From Butyrivibrio sp. LC3010 (GTDB lineage Bacteria; Bacillota; Clostridia; Lachnospirales; Lachnospiraceae): 64,000 nucleotides of DNA. Numbering within the stretch: position 1 is the first letter of the stretch; the number at the start of each line of letters is the position of its first letter. The DNA lies in contig NZ_AUJU01000011.1 of NCBI RefSeq assembly GCF_000424385.1, positions 1-64,000 of the forward strand. The letters are read 5' to 3'. Both the position numbers and the translations under genes were made by a program. The notes beneath the pieces were generated by a model that made no database searches, was not told where the DNA came from, and was given only the letters and a program-made list of their open reading frames with translations. Positions 50,033 to 58,020 of the stretch are shown here, in pieces.

Positions 50033-51625
50033 TTAAAATGGAAACTCAAGTCCAAGCTCTTTAAACTGTTTTTCTAACTCAGAAGATGCAGCAGATATTT
50101 CACTGCTGATATCCTTGATTGATTGTGTGACAGCAGGAATGTCGATATTCTCTTCCTTTTCAGAAGTATCAACATAACGTGGAATATTGAGATTATAGTC
50201 GTTGGCAATTATCTCATCCATGGTTGCTTTATGTGCGAACTTGTCTTCGTCTTCACGTTTAGCATAAGCATCGACGATATGCTTAATGTGTTCATCAGAG
50301 AGCTCATTCTGATTTTTCCCTTTGATGAAGTCTTTACTTGCATCAATGAAGAAGATATTGTCGGAATTTCCATTACGCTTGCTTTTTAGCACAAGAATGC
50401 AGACCGGAATTTGTGTTCCATGGAAGAGTTTTTCCGGAAGACCTATAACTGCATCAAGTCTGTTAACAGTATTTACAAGCCATTTTCTTATTTCTTCCTC
50501 AGCGCCGCCTCTAAAAAGAACACCATGGGGCAGGAGTACAGCTACGCGACCATCATCATCATCCATGTGGTATACCATGTGCTGCACAAATGCAAAATCA
50601 GCATGGCTCTTCGGTGCAAGCTTGCTTACTCCTGAATAACGCGGATCATCAAGTAATTGAGAATTAGCATCCCATTTAAGTGAATAAGGTGGATTACATA
50701 CCTGTACTGTCAGCTTAAGATCATCGCCATAAAGGTCATTTGTAAGAGTATCGCCTTTGTTTATATCAAAATTCTGATAATCAACACCATGCATGAGCAT
50801 GTTCATGCGGGCCAGGTTATATGTGGTAGGATTGTTTTCCTGTCCGTAGAAATGTCCTACTTTACCTGTTGTAAGGTGCTTTCTGACATCAAGGAGCATG
50901 GAGCCAGAACCGCATGTACAGTCACCAACTGTCTTTGCTTCATCGAGTCCAAGGGATGCTAAAGTAGCACACAGGGTACTTGGTCCTACAGGAGTAAAGA
51001 ATTCGCCACCTTTTTTACCTGCGCCACTTTGGAACAGACCTATGAGGATCATGTATGCAGTACCAAGGACATCAAATTCTTGATCATGCAGATCCATATC
51101 AATCTCACCAATCTTTGCGATTACTTTACCTATTTTATCTGTTCTTTCTGATACAGTATCACCAAGCCTTGTATCCTGGAGTCGCATATCATCAAACAGT
51201 CCTTTAAATGCTAGCTCTGAACGGTGACCAAGTGTAGAACCTGTAAGCTGGTTTACTGCACGTTCATAATCTTCAATTGAGAATTTATCCGCGTCTCCCG
51301 TAGGCTTTATTATCTTTCTATTAAGTTCACGGAAAAGGTTCTCAGGTTTAATGATGTAACCGAGATGCTCGATACTCCACTGCTCAACAACTGGTCTGAA
51401 ATCATCATTTGTGAAAGCCTCTTCATACGACAGATTATCTTCCTTAAGAATTTCCTGCATGTACAGTTCTGTTCTTTCTGAAAGATAGCGGTAAAAGATA
51501 GTTCCAAGGATATAGTTACGGAACTCATTTGCATCCATTCCGCCTCTTAAATCATTTGCAATAGCCCAAAGCTGAGCTGATAAGTCTGCAGCCTGTTGCT
51601 GTACTTTTTCTGTATTGATGGCCAT
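50033..51625 (-). CDS. hsdM: Type I restriction-modification methyltransferase subunit
   Basis: The N6-adenine methyltransferase of the type I complex, 530 residues. The S-adenosylmethionine-binding segment is VGDCTCGSGSMLLDVRKHL and the catalytic motif is NPPY (VCNPPYSLKWD, near residue 310). The N-terminal HsdM helical domain (LSAQLWAIANDLRGGMDANE) is present. The start is ATG overlapping the hsdR stop by one base (TAATG), so translation is coupled. It forms the modification enzyme with HsdS. Confidence 0.97.
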   Translation of the reverse strand: MAINTEKVQQQAADLSAQLWAIANDLRGGMDANEFRNYILGTIFYRYLSERTELYMQEILKEDNLSYEEAFTNDDFRPVVEQWSIEHLGYIIKPENLFRELNRKIIKPTGDADKFSIEDYERAVNQLTGSTLGHRSELAFKGLFDDMRLQDTRLGDTVSERTDKIGKVIAKIGEIDMDLHDQEFDVLGTAYMILIGLFQSGAGKKGGEFFTPVGPSTLCATLASLGLDEAKTVGDCTCGSGSMLLDVRKHLTTGKVGHFYGQENNPTTYNLARMNMLMHGVDYQNFDINKGDTLTNDLYGDDLKLTVQVCNPPYSLKWDANSQLLDDPRYSGVSKLAPKSHADFAFVQHMVYHMDDDDGRVAVLLPHGVLFRGGAEEEIRKWLVNTVNRLDAVIGLPEKLFHGTQIPVCILVLKSKRNGNSDNIFFIDASKDFIKGKNQNELSDEHIKHIVDAYAKREDEDKFAHKATMDEIIANDYNLNIPRYVDTSEKEENIDIPAVTQSIKDISSEISAASSELEKQFKELGLEFPF

Positions 51626-54552
51626 TATTCGCCCTCCGCTTTAAATTTCTTATATGTCTGTTCAATAAACTGCTTTATGTCAGATGTCATCTTTGTGAGC
51701 TTCAGAAGCCCAAAGTGATAATCTGTAAGTCTTTTTCTTATTCCTTCGTCAGTGATAGTACCGCTGAACATATACTCCGTAAGGATTTCATTTACTACTG
51801 AATAGTCAATCCCATTACTGAATGCAAATTCTTCAAGTTCTGCCTGCTGACATTCTTTTTCGAATTCTTCAAAGGCAGACTGGATATCTGCATCTTCCGG
51901 GAGGTCATAGAACCTGGTCTTAATGAATGCAACCATGATGTCCTTTTTTGCACGCAGGGATTCATTATCGGAGCGGTCAATCTCACGGAGTACAAGGTCA
52001 AGGTCACTTTCCTTTTCTGCATCCGTTTTCTTCTTTCGGGCAGATTTAAGAAGATTAAGGATATATACGACATTGATACGGTCTGTTCTTACAAGCTCGA
52101 TGTCAAAATCTACATCGACAGGTACTTTAACTGGCGGATCAGGCTTGATTGTCTGATCCTTATAATAGAGATACCAGCTCTTATAGCCTTCATATTCATC
52201 TTCATCAAGCACGACAGCAAGGTCTGCCCAGTCAAACTTTGAAAATGTCTTAAGTGTAGCGAGTGTTCCGACCAGTGTTCTGAATGCAATGATGAACATT
52301 CTTATTTCATCTTCATTCTGAAGCTGTCCGGCGTCATCAACAGTAGGTGTTATCTTTCTTAAGATGGGTTCCTGGTCAAGCCACTTCTGAACATAGTATT
52401 CGTAGCTCTGGAGCAGATATTCATTCGGATCTCCGTCACCCGAGAACAGCCTAAGGGCATCATCCTGCCATTTCTTTATGTTTCTGTATGTGATGACCTG
52501 CCCGAACTGCTTTGTCTTTTTATCTACGCGGTTTGTCCTGCTGTATGCCTGAACAAGTGTATGCCAGATAAGGTTCTTATCGAGATACAACGTGTTCAGA
52601 GGCTTAGCGTCGAAGCCTGTAAGCATCATGTTTACAACAAGCAGGATATCTACCTGCGGCAGGTTTTTCTGTTTAAGACGCTTTGATATATCCTTACGGT
52701 AAGCATCATAGGTATCAAGATTGTAGGATGTTCCGAACAACTCCTCATAATCCTTCATGCAGCGAACAAGAAGTTCAGCTGAATGTTCGTCGCCTTTTTC
52801 ATCCATATCCTCATTTGCTCCATAGCTGAATATAGCGGCAACCTTGATACGGTCAGTTTCATCACGGCTTTTGTTGAGATTTTTAAAGGCGTCATAATAC
52901 TTCCCGAGAGTCTTTATTGAATCAACAGCGAAAATAGAAGTATAGATGTCCTGACCCTGTGGATGGACGTGCTGTTCATGGTGGTCGAAGATATGCTTTG
53001 CTATCATGGCTATTCGGTCATCATCGTGATACAGGTTCTCAATATCTATATTATGTCTTTTGCAGTATTCAGGATCATCGAGCATTTCAGCATCAATGCC
53101 TCTCATCTTTATATTATGTGCAAAGATAGTCCTTTGGTATTCAACCGAAAATCTTAAAACGTTACCATCAGCAATAGCATCCTTTATCATGTATTTATGG
53201 AGACATGCATCACGCTTGGTGCCATCCGGTTTTGTTCCTGCGCTGAAAAGATCAGCAGTCGTCATCTTATTTGAGCCTTTATTAGCTTCAAAGATAGGAG
53301 TTCCTGTAAAGCCGATGTAATTGGCGCGTTCAAAGTGTCTGTCTATATCGGCATGCATCTTGCCAAACTGTGAACGGTGACATTCATCAATGATGAAGAT
53401 GACTTTCTTATCACGGTAACTATCCATGAGCTTCTCATATCTCTTGGCATTAACTGCATGAGCCATCTTCTGAATGGTTGTGACGATAAGCTTCCTGTCA
53501 GTTTCTTTAAGCTGTTTCACAAGAACAGATGTGGAATCGGTACTGTCAACGCAGTCTTTTTCAAAGCTATTGTATTCATCGATAGCCTGTTCATCGAGGT
53601 CTTTTCTGTCTATAAGGAAGATTACCTTATCAATCAAAGGCTCATCTCTTAGGAGTTGGGCTAGTTTGAATGAAGTAAGTGTCTTTCCCGAACCGGTGCA
53701 AGCAAAGACATAACCATCCTGGTTAGCTTCAAGAATACGCTTTTTTGCAGCCTTGACAGCAAATATCTGATACGGACGCATTACCATCAGTACTGGCTCT
53801 GTAGTCTTAATAACCATATACTTATCGATCATTTCCGTTATGGCTGCTTTACGGAAAAACTCTGCCGTAAAGTCTTCAAGCTTATTTATTCTTACATTAT
53901 TGGAATCCGTCCAGAAGAAAACAAGTGACTTCAGGATAGGGTTATACATACCGTCATCCATCTCATTTTCATTACAGAAATATTTAGTCTGTACGGAATT
54001 GGATACTACAAATATCTGGAGATAACGGAATATTCCCTTGAATGAGAATTTGCGATATCTGTTTATCTGGTTTATGGCTTCATTTATCTCAACTCCAGGT
54101 CTCTTAAGCTCAATCTGCACAACAGGAAGACCGTTTATGAAAACAGTAACATCATAACGGTTCTTATAAGAAACATCGTTCTTATGAGCGGGATCCATTG
54201 TTATCTGATGAGATACCTGATAGATATTCCTGTCAGTATCGAAACTGAAGAAATCAAGATATACAGTTTTGCCATTATCAAGCTGAAGGACATATTTATC
54301 CCTCAGTATCTTGGCAGATTCATACACACTTTTATTTTCAATGTGATTAAGCACTCTGCTGAATTCTGACTTTGACAACTCGGATGTGCCTTTTTCAGCA
54401 GCGATTTTTGAGGCATTAAATTCCTCTAGTTTTGTCTTGAAGTTCTTTAAGACATCATCATAGTTTTTTAGCTCAACATATTCATATCCAATAGATTCAA
54501 GCCTATCTATGAATTTTGCTTCAACTTCGTATTCTGTTTGTACTTTTGCCAT
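51625..54552 (-). CDS. hsdR: Type I restriction-modification endonuclease subunit
   Basis: The motor-nuclease subunit that translocates and cuts unmodified DNA. The start is the ATG at 54550-54552 with GGAG 6 bases upstream, giving 975 residues; the 22 codons further upstream are AT-rich leader. The N-terminal nuclease motif is PVVQIELKRPG with a later QINRYR. The helicase has Walker A FACTGSGKTLTSF, DECHRSQFGKMH as motif II, GFTGTPIF as motif III and QAYSRTNRVDKKT as motif VI. It is first in the hsdRMS-recombinase operon. Confidence 0.97.
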   Translation of the reverse strand: MAKVQTEYEVEAKFIDRLESIGYEYVELKNYDDVLKNFKTKLEEFNASKIAAEKGTSELSKSEFSRVLNHIENKSVYESAKILRDKYVLQLDNGKTVYLDFFSFDTDRNIYQVSHQITMDPAHKNDVSYKNRYDVTVFINGLPVVQIELKRPGVEINEAINQINRYRKFSFKGIFRYLQIFVVSNSVQTKYFCNENEMDDGMYNPILKSLVFFWTDSNNVRINKLEDFTAEFFRKAAITEMIDKYMVIKTTEPVLMVMRPYQIFAVKAAKKRILEANQDGYVFACTGSGKTLTSFKLAQLLRDEPLIDKVIFLIDRKDLDEQAIDEYNSFEKDCVDSTDSTSVLVKQLKETDRKLIVTTIQKMAHAVNAKRYEKLMDSYRDKKVIFIIDECHRSQFGKMHADIDRHFERANYIGFTGTPIFEANKGSNKMTTADLFSAGTKPDGTKRDACLHKYMIKDAIADGNVLRFSVEYQRTIFAHNIKMRGIDAEMLDDPEYCKRHNIDIENLYHDDDRIAMIAKHIFDHHEQHVHPQGQDIYTSIFAVDSIKTLGKYYDAFKNLNKSRDETDRIKVAAIFSYGANEDMDEKGDEHSAELLVRCMKDYEELFGTSYNLDTYDAYRKDISKRLKQKNLPQVDILLVVNMMLTGFDAKPLNTLYLDKNLIWHTLVQAYSRTNRVDKKTKQFGQVITYRNIKKWQDDALRLFSGDGDPNEYLLQSYEYYVQKWLDQEPILRKITPTVDDAGQLQNEDEIRMFIIAFRTLVGTLATLKTFSKFDWADLAVVLDEDEYEGYKSWYLYYKDQTIKPDPPVKVPVDVDFDIELVRTDRINVVYILNLLKSARKKKTDAEKESDLDLVLREIDRSDNESLRAKKDIMVAFIKTRFYDLPEDADIQSAFEEFEKECQQAELEEFAFSNGIDYSVVNEILTEYMFSGTITDEGIRKRLTDYHFGLLKLTKMTSDIKQFIEQTYKKFKAEGE

Positions 54553-54876
54553 TTTGTCTCCTGGAGCGTAAAAGTGAATTTTGTTTGTGATTTTACAAAA
54601 AGTAAATGTGTTTTCCAACCCTAATTTTACAATATGTTTGGAATTAAAACAATGATATTTTTGTAAAAATAGGGTGTACCCAGTATTGACAAAAGAGAAG
54701 AACAGATGTATGAGCTGCTTATGGTATTTTGTCTAAAATATTAGGTTTTATGCGAGTTATTGTACCTGAGAGGATCAAAAATTTAAGCTTTTTACAGCTA
54801 TGGATAATCAGGCAGGACGGATTTTCCATAATTTGTAGAGCAGGATATAAATTGCATACGAAAGGAGCAAAAAAAT
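54553..54876. other. Divergent promoter region right of the restriction operon
   Basis: Contains the hsdR promoter region, very AT-rich near 54,600-54,670, where TTGACA at 54686-54691 is a candidate -35 on the plus strand. From about 54740 it aligns with the DNA upstream of the left small membrane gene (ATTAGGTTTTATG, then ATCAAAAAT, then CCATAAT). An open plus frame (54729-55043) overlapping the small gene has no ribosome binding site and I do not call it. Confidence 0.4.
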
Positions 54877-55053
54877 ATGAATATAGTAACGATATGGAAA
54901 CTATTGATAACACTTCATCTGGGCGTACTGTTAGGGTGTTTCTTCGCGGTGCTTGCCGGTTATGCTGGTGCTGCTTTCGGAAGCATTCTGGCCGGAGTAA
55001 TCTTTTTTATCTGGGACATTACCGATATAGATCAAGAAGATAACCATTTTTAG
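54877..55053 (+). CDS. Small membrane protein, right flank of the restriction locus
   Basis: A 58-residue protein with two short hydrophobic stretches (LHLGVLLGCFFAVLAGYAGA, then SILAGVIFFIWDIT) and an acidic tail. The start ATG has AAAGGAG 9-10 bases upstream, a strong site. It is related to the protein at 48035-48232 in sequence, upstream DNA and terminator type. The two loci bracket the hsd operon and recombinase in the same orientation. Function unknown. Confidence 0.65.
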   Translation: MNIVTIWKLLITLHLGVLLGCFFAVLAGYAGAAFGSILAGVIFFIWDITDIDQEDNHF

Positions 55054-55102
55054 TCCTTGCGCAACGGTTCCAGAAGATAACGGACGTTACTTAATAGTTT
55101 AA

Positions 55103-55146
55103 GAGATAAAGCACCCTGAGCTCTCCACGGAGAAGAAGGGTGCTTT
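55103..55146 (+). terminator. Hairpin after the right small membrane protein gene
   Basis: TAAAGCACCC/GGGTGCTTTA forms a 10-bp stem about 50 bases after the stop. It is related to the hairpin at 48219-48262. Confidence 0.7.
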
Positions 55147-55226
55147 AATTCATTATATGAGCACAAAAAAGCCGCAATACAATTTTTTGTGAATTAATTA
55201 GGGTAAACTCATCTGAAAACAGATTT

Positions 55227-55324
55227 ACATGAGAAACGGCATATGATAGGCTGCTACGAGGCAGGGACCGCACTTATGCCCCCTGCCTTGTGAGCCTAAT
55301 ATCATATGCCGAAGAGGCTCATGT
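55227..55324 (-). repeat. Nested palindrome after the ArdC-like gene
   Basis: Four concentric pairs: ACATGAG/CTCATGT, CGGCATATGATA/TATCATATGCCG, GGC/GCC and GGCAGGG/CCCTGCC. The outer arm reaches the stop codon of the ArdC-like gene. It can act as a terminator-like fold, though no T run follows, or as a DNA-processing site. Confidence 0.65.
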
Positions 55325-55644
55325 CAATCTGATTTTTCCATTTCCTCCACCTCTATCTGGCTGTCCGTAAAAAGATACGATTTAGCCAGATAGAATTCAG
55401 TTTCTCCGCCCTCCTGCTTTTCTCCCGATTTCCTGCACTTTCTCCGCTTCCATAACCTAGTCGCTATTCCATGCTCTCCTTTACGGATTCTGTATTTCAC
55501 ACCTTTTCGCCTGCCGATCACTTCCCATCCCTTTAGGGTATGCAAAGGGATATCCTCCCCATTATCAATCATTTCAATAATCTGCATTTCCGTGAATATA
55601 TTATTATCTAGCGCAACCTGTGCAATTATCTGCTGATTTGTCAT
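55324..55644 (-). CDS. ArdC-like N-terminal domain protein
   Basis: The start is the ATG at 55642-55644 with AAAGGAT upstream, giving 106 residues (MTNQQIIAQVALDNNIFTEM). The segment TLKGWEVIGRRKGVKYRIRK then GEHGIATRLWKRRK and SYLFTDSQI resembles the N-terminal single-strand-binding domain of ArdC antirestriction proteins (G-W, V-K-K-G-E-K-G pattern, F-x-x-x-Q). The peptidase domain of full ArdC is absent. On an element entering a host with a restriction system such a protein would protect incoming DNA; that is inference. Confidence 0.6.
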   Translation of the reverse strand: MTNQQIIAQVALDNNIFTEMQIIEMIDNGEDIPLHTLKGWEVIGRRKGVKYRIRKGEHGIATRLWKRRKCRKSGEKQEGGETEFYLAKSYLFTDSQIEVEEMEKSD

Positions 55645-55692
55645 ATTATCTATCCTTTCTGCCCGTAAGGCCGATAGCACAGCCTGTATCTG

Positions 55693-56625
55693 TTAAGCTA
55701 CTCTCTCATTCACTTCAACTCTGGCAAGACCATTTTCTGCTGAATATCTGTAAATGGAATCACTGAGCTTGTCTTCTTCAGATACAGTTGTTGCATTGAC
55801 TTCCCTGACCATATTTTTCAGATCTTTAACCTGAATACAGTTCTTATCAGGGATTATCAGAACCTCATGTACAGATGAAGGTAAAATAAAAAAGCCCTCT
55901 CCGAGCTTTTCAATGATCTCATTCATCATGTTCTTATCCAGAAGTGCTGCTGCTCCATATACGTTTCTTTTGTTTGAAAGTACATAGAAGGTATCATCTA
56001 CAGGAAACATCTCAGCTCTCATTTCACTGAATTCATCAAGCGGCATCATGGCTCTCAGCACTTCTCCTATACTGCTCAGCTTAGCAGGAAGTATTCTTGG
56101 AAGATTCTCGATTGCATCTGTGTGCAATTTTTCTTCATCCATTCCCCAGGCTCCCATCATCTGTTCTGATATCGGAATACTCATTCCTTCATTCATATCC
56201 AGCGCATATATCACAGCAAGATCCTCGATGATCCTATGCGGTCTTTCTGAAAGAAGTTCCTCGTTCATATCTGCATTCACGAGTCTCGGAACAACCTTGC
56301 CTCTGCATGCCTCATAATCTGTAATATAAGAAACATCGATATTGCTGATTTCATGCTCGACTCTGAGTGCAGCTATATCTCTCATCACATCTTCAAATGC
56401 TTTTCCGTTCTCATGATCCCTGAAAAATCCTTCAAGATAAATGTTCGGAGCAATATTCGAATCCTCCTTTTTGACCACTATACCTGTCAGTCTCTGGTCA
56501 TTATTCTTCACAACTTCCTTGAGTTCTACAACTGCACCTTCATACTCTGCAGGTAAATATGACACGATATTCTTTACAACTTCATTCTTGAAATCCATAA
56601 AATCTGAAATAACCATTCTATTCAT
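55693..56625 (-). CDS. DUF5688 family protein
   Basis: The start is the ATG at 56623-56625 with AAAGGAT upstream, giving 310 residues beginning MNRMVISDFMDFKNEV. Segments VSYLPAEYEGAVVELKEVVK, APNIYLEGFF, VPRLVNADMNEELLSERPHR and AVIYALDMNEGMSIPIS match the DUF5688 proteins common on Lachnospiraceae mobile elements as I know them. The C-terminal half includes YVLSNKRNVYGAAALLDKNM. Function is unknown. It lies 48 bases upstream of the ArdC-like gene and is probably co-transcribed. Confidence 0.75.
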   Translation of the reverse strand: MNRMVISDFMDFKNEVVKNIVSYLPAEYEGAVVELKEVVKNNDQRLTGIVVKKEDSNIAPNIYLEGFFRDHENGKAFEDVMRDIAALRVEHEISNIDVSYITDYEACRGKVVPRLVNADMNEELLSERPHRIIEDLAVIYALDMNEGMSIPISEQMMGAWGMDEEKLHTDAIENLPRILPAKLSSIGEVLRAMMPLDEFSEMRAEMFPVDDTFYVLSNKRNVYGAAALLDKNMMNEIIEKLGEGFFILPSSVHEVLIIPDKNCIQVKDLKNMVREVNATTVSEEDKLSDSIYRYSAENGLARVEVNERVA

Positions 56626-56769
56626 TATCTTTTTATCCTTTCTTTTATGATGCGAAGCATCCAATAAACAATATGTTCCTTAAACTGTCACCCCGTCGGG
56701 GCTTCTGATGCATGGCATATGGCTATTCTCCTTTCAATGTGCTCTGCGACTGCTTTTGCAGAGTGTCTA

Positions 56770-56843
56770 AGATGGATGGGACGGAAACCGCAAGGGCGCA
56801 ACTGCGCTCCGTATTACCCTTGCGGTTTTGGTCCCGGACATCT
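56770..56843. repeat. Long extended palindrome, possible structured RNA or transfer origin
   Basis: Three consecutive stems form one hairpin: AGATG/CATCT, GGGAC/GTCCC and GAAACCGCAAGGG/CCCTTGCGGTTTT, separated only by small internal loops, with a 20-base loop. It stands 26 bases left of a plus-strand region with a ribosome binding site. Confidence 0.65.
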
Positions 56844-56885
56844 AACGTCGCATAAAGCTGTCGTGCACATGAAAGGAGTGCCTGT

Positions 56886-56993
56886 ATGCAATACAGAAGT
56901 CCCGATGGGTATGAAGCAGAACATATCCCACCACATCACTACTTCTCTCTCCTTTTCCCAAACCTTCTCAATCAACATAAGGAGGGAGTTTGA
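56886..56993 (+). CDS. Possible 35-residue protein
   Basis: An ATG preceded at 7 bases by AAAGGAG opens a frame MQYRSPDGYEAEHIPPHHYF, ending NLLNQHKEGV and TGA. The strong ribosome binding site and non-random composition argue for translation; the short length and G+C-rich palindromic surroundings argue against. It lies downstream of the palindrome at 56770-56843 on the opposite strand to its neighbours. Confidence 0.35.
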   Translation: MQYRSPDGYEAEHIPPHHYFSLLFPNLLNQHKEGV

Positions 56994-57086
56994 GGGCGGG
57001 GCGCTTGGGGTGTCGGGGCGCCCTCAATAAGGCGGAGGGCAAAAAAAGAGGACTCTCGAAGGAATCCTCCTGCTGTGGAGCTATGT

Positions 57087-57371
57087 TCAGCGCTCTATGA
57101 AGCTTTCGCTCAGAGAGATGATGGATCCGACCAGCTTCTCAAGCTTATCACCCATGCTCTTGCATGATTGGCATTTCTTCCGTCCCTGACATACTTTTAT
57201 CAGATATTTGAGCGCGCTTCCGTGGTTATCATGGCGGCTGAAGACAAATTTCACCTTTTCTTCGTCAAGTTCCTCGTAGAGATCCTCTGATGTGAAGATT
57301 GTCTCAAGGTTTGTTGCTTCGATAACGATATCCTCTTTTCCGATTTCAACTGAGTTAATTTCTACTATCAT
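57087..57371 (-). CDS. Small hypothetical protein of the integrative element
   Basis: A 94-residue protein starting MIVEINSVEIGKEDIVIEAT with AAAGGAG upstream of the ATG. It contains two cysteine pairs close together (KVCQGRKKCQSCKSMGD), a possible zinc knuckle, and a C-terminal helix. I recognise no family. It lies in the element between DUF5688 and the coupling-protein gene. Confidence 0.6.
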   Translation of the reverse strand: MIVEINSVEIGKEDIVIEATNLETIFTSEDLYEELDEEKVKFVFSRHDNHGSALKYLIKVCQGRKKCQSCKSMGDKLEKLVGSIISLSESFIER

Positions 57372-57449
57372 TTCTGATTCTCCTTTCGAATTGGGCTGTT
57401 AGCCATTTTTGCTGGCATCGACGATGGGAAGCGCAGCTTAGGAAGTGAC

Positions 57450-57491
57450 GGATACAAGGACGGCAACGCCGCAACGTTTATCCTTGTATCC
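57450..57491. repeat. Hairpin GGATACAAGGA/TCCTTGTATCC
   Basis: A perfect 11-bp inverted repeat with a 20-base G+C-rich loop, lying in a 650-base stretch with few genes. There is no T run. Confidence 0.55.
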
Positions 57492-57509
57492 ATAGCTCAC
57501 GACCGCCCC

Positions 57510-57773
57510 ATGATGCCCTGTGCAAAAAGGCAGACCATTCGACAGGAGAATCACGATAGCAGAAATAACGCAGGCATCGGAAAAAGGATTCGTGAAGCAA
57601 CATACCTGAAATCTTCCAGAGAAGATTTGCGTGGAACTGACAGAAGAAAAGAGTACGTTCTGAATTGCCTTGATACGGAAGCCGCCATATATCGGTATGT
57701 TCCGGAAGAAGATATCCATTCATGCATGGGTGTGAAGCAGCTGGGCGGAGATATCATCTGCAAAAGCAAGTAG
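57510..57773 (+). CDS. Possible small element protein
   Basis: An 87-residue frame. Its middle and end (IREATYLKSSREDLRGTDRR, then YVLNCLDTEAAIYRYVPEED and CMGVKQLGGDIICKSK) have a composition and motif density unlike a random frame. The N-terminal 25 residues look non-coding and no ribosome binding site precedes the ATG, so the true start is unclear. Minus-strand frames overlapping it look less protein-like. No function. Confidence 0.4.
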   Translation: MMPCAKRQTIRQENHDSRNNAGIGKRIREATYLKSSREDLRGTDRRKEYVLNCLDTEAAIYRYVPEEDIHSCMGVKQLGGDIICKSK

Positions 57774-58020
57774 ACCCTGAACATGCAACTGCAGTGAGAT
57801 TCCAGGAAGTCCTCTTCTGCCAAAGCCTCTTCAAGGCAACGCCTTTGCGTTGCTTCCTTTACTAGGGGTTCCCCGGGGAACCGATGGAGAAGGGATCGGA
57901 TTGACTGCTTGCTTGCCCGATTTAAGGAAGATGTTTAAAAACATCTTCCAGGGCAAAGTGGTCTGGGAGGCGGGCAGACCAACGCCGAATGGCGGTGCTG
58001 GGAATGGTACAAGAAGGAAA
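57774..58020. other. Palindrome-rich non-coding stretch
   Basis: Short inverted repeats follow one another: GCAACG/CGTTGC near 57838-57851, GGTTCCCC/GGGGAACC near 57867-57882, and GGAAGATGTTT/AACATCTTCC near 57924-57949. No gene is credible here. It lies directly downstream of the coupling-protein gene. Confidence 0.5.

Noticed and set aside
54729..55043. 104-residue plus-strand frame overlapping the right small membrane gene
   Set aside because: No ribosome binding site. The homologous left locus does not keep this frame open, while the 58-residue frame is conserved.
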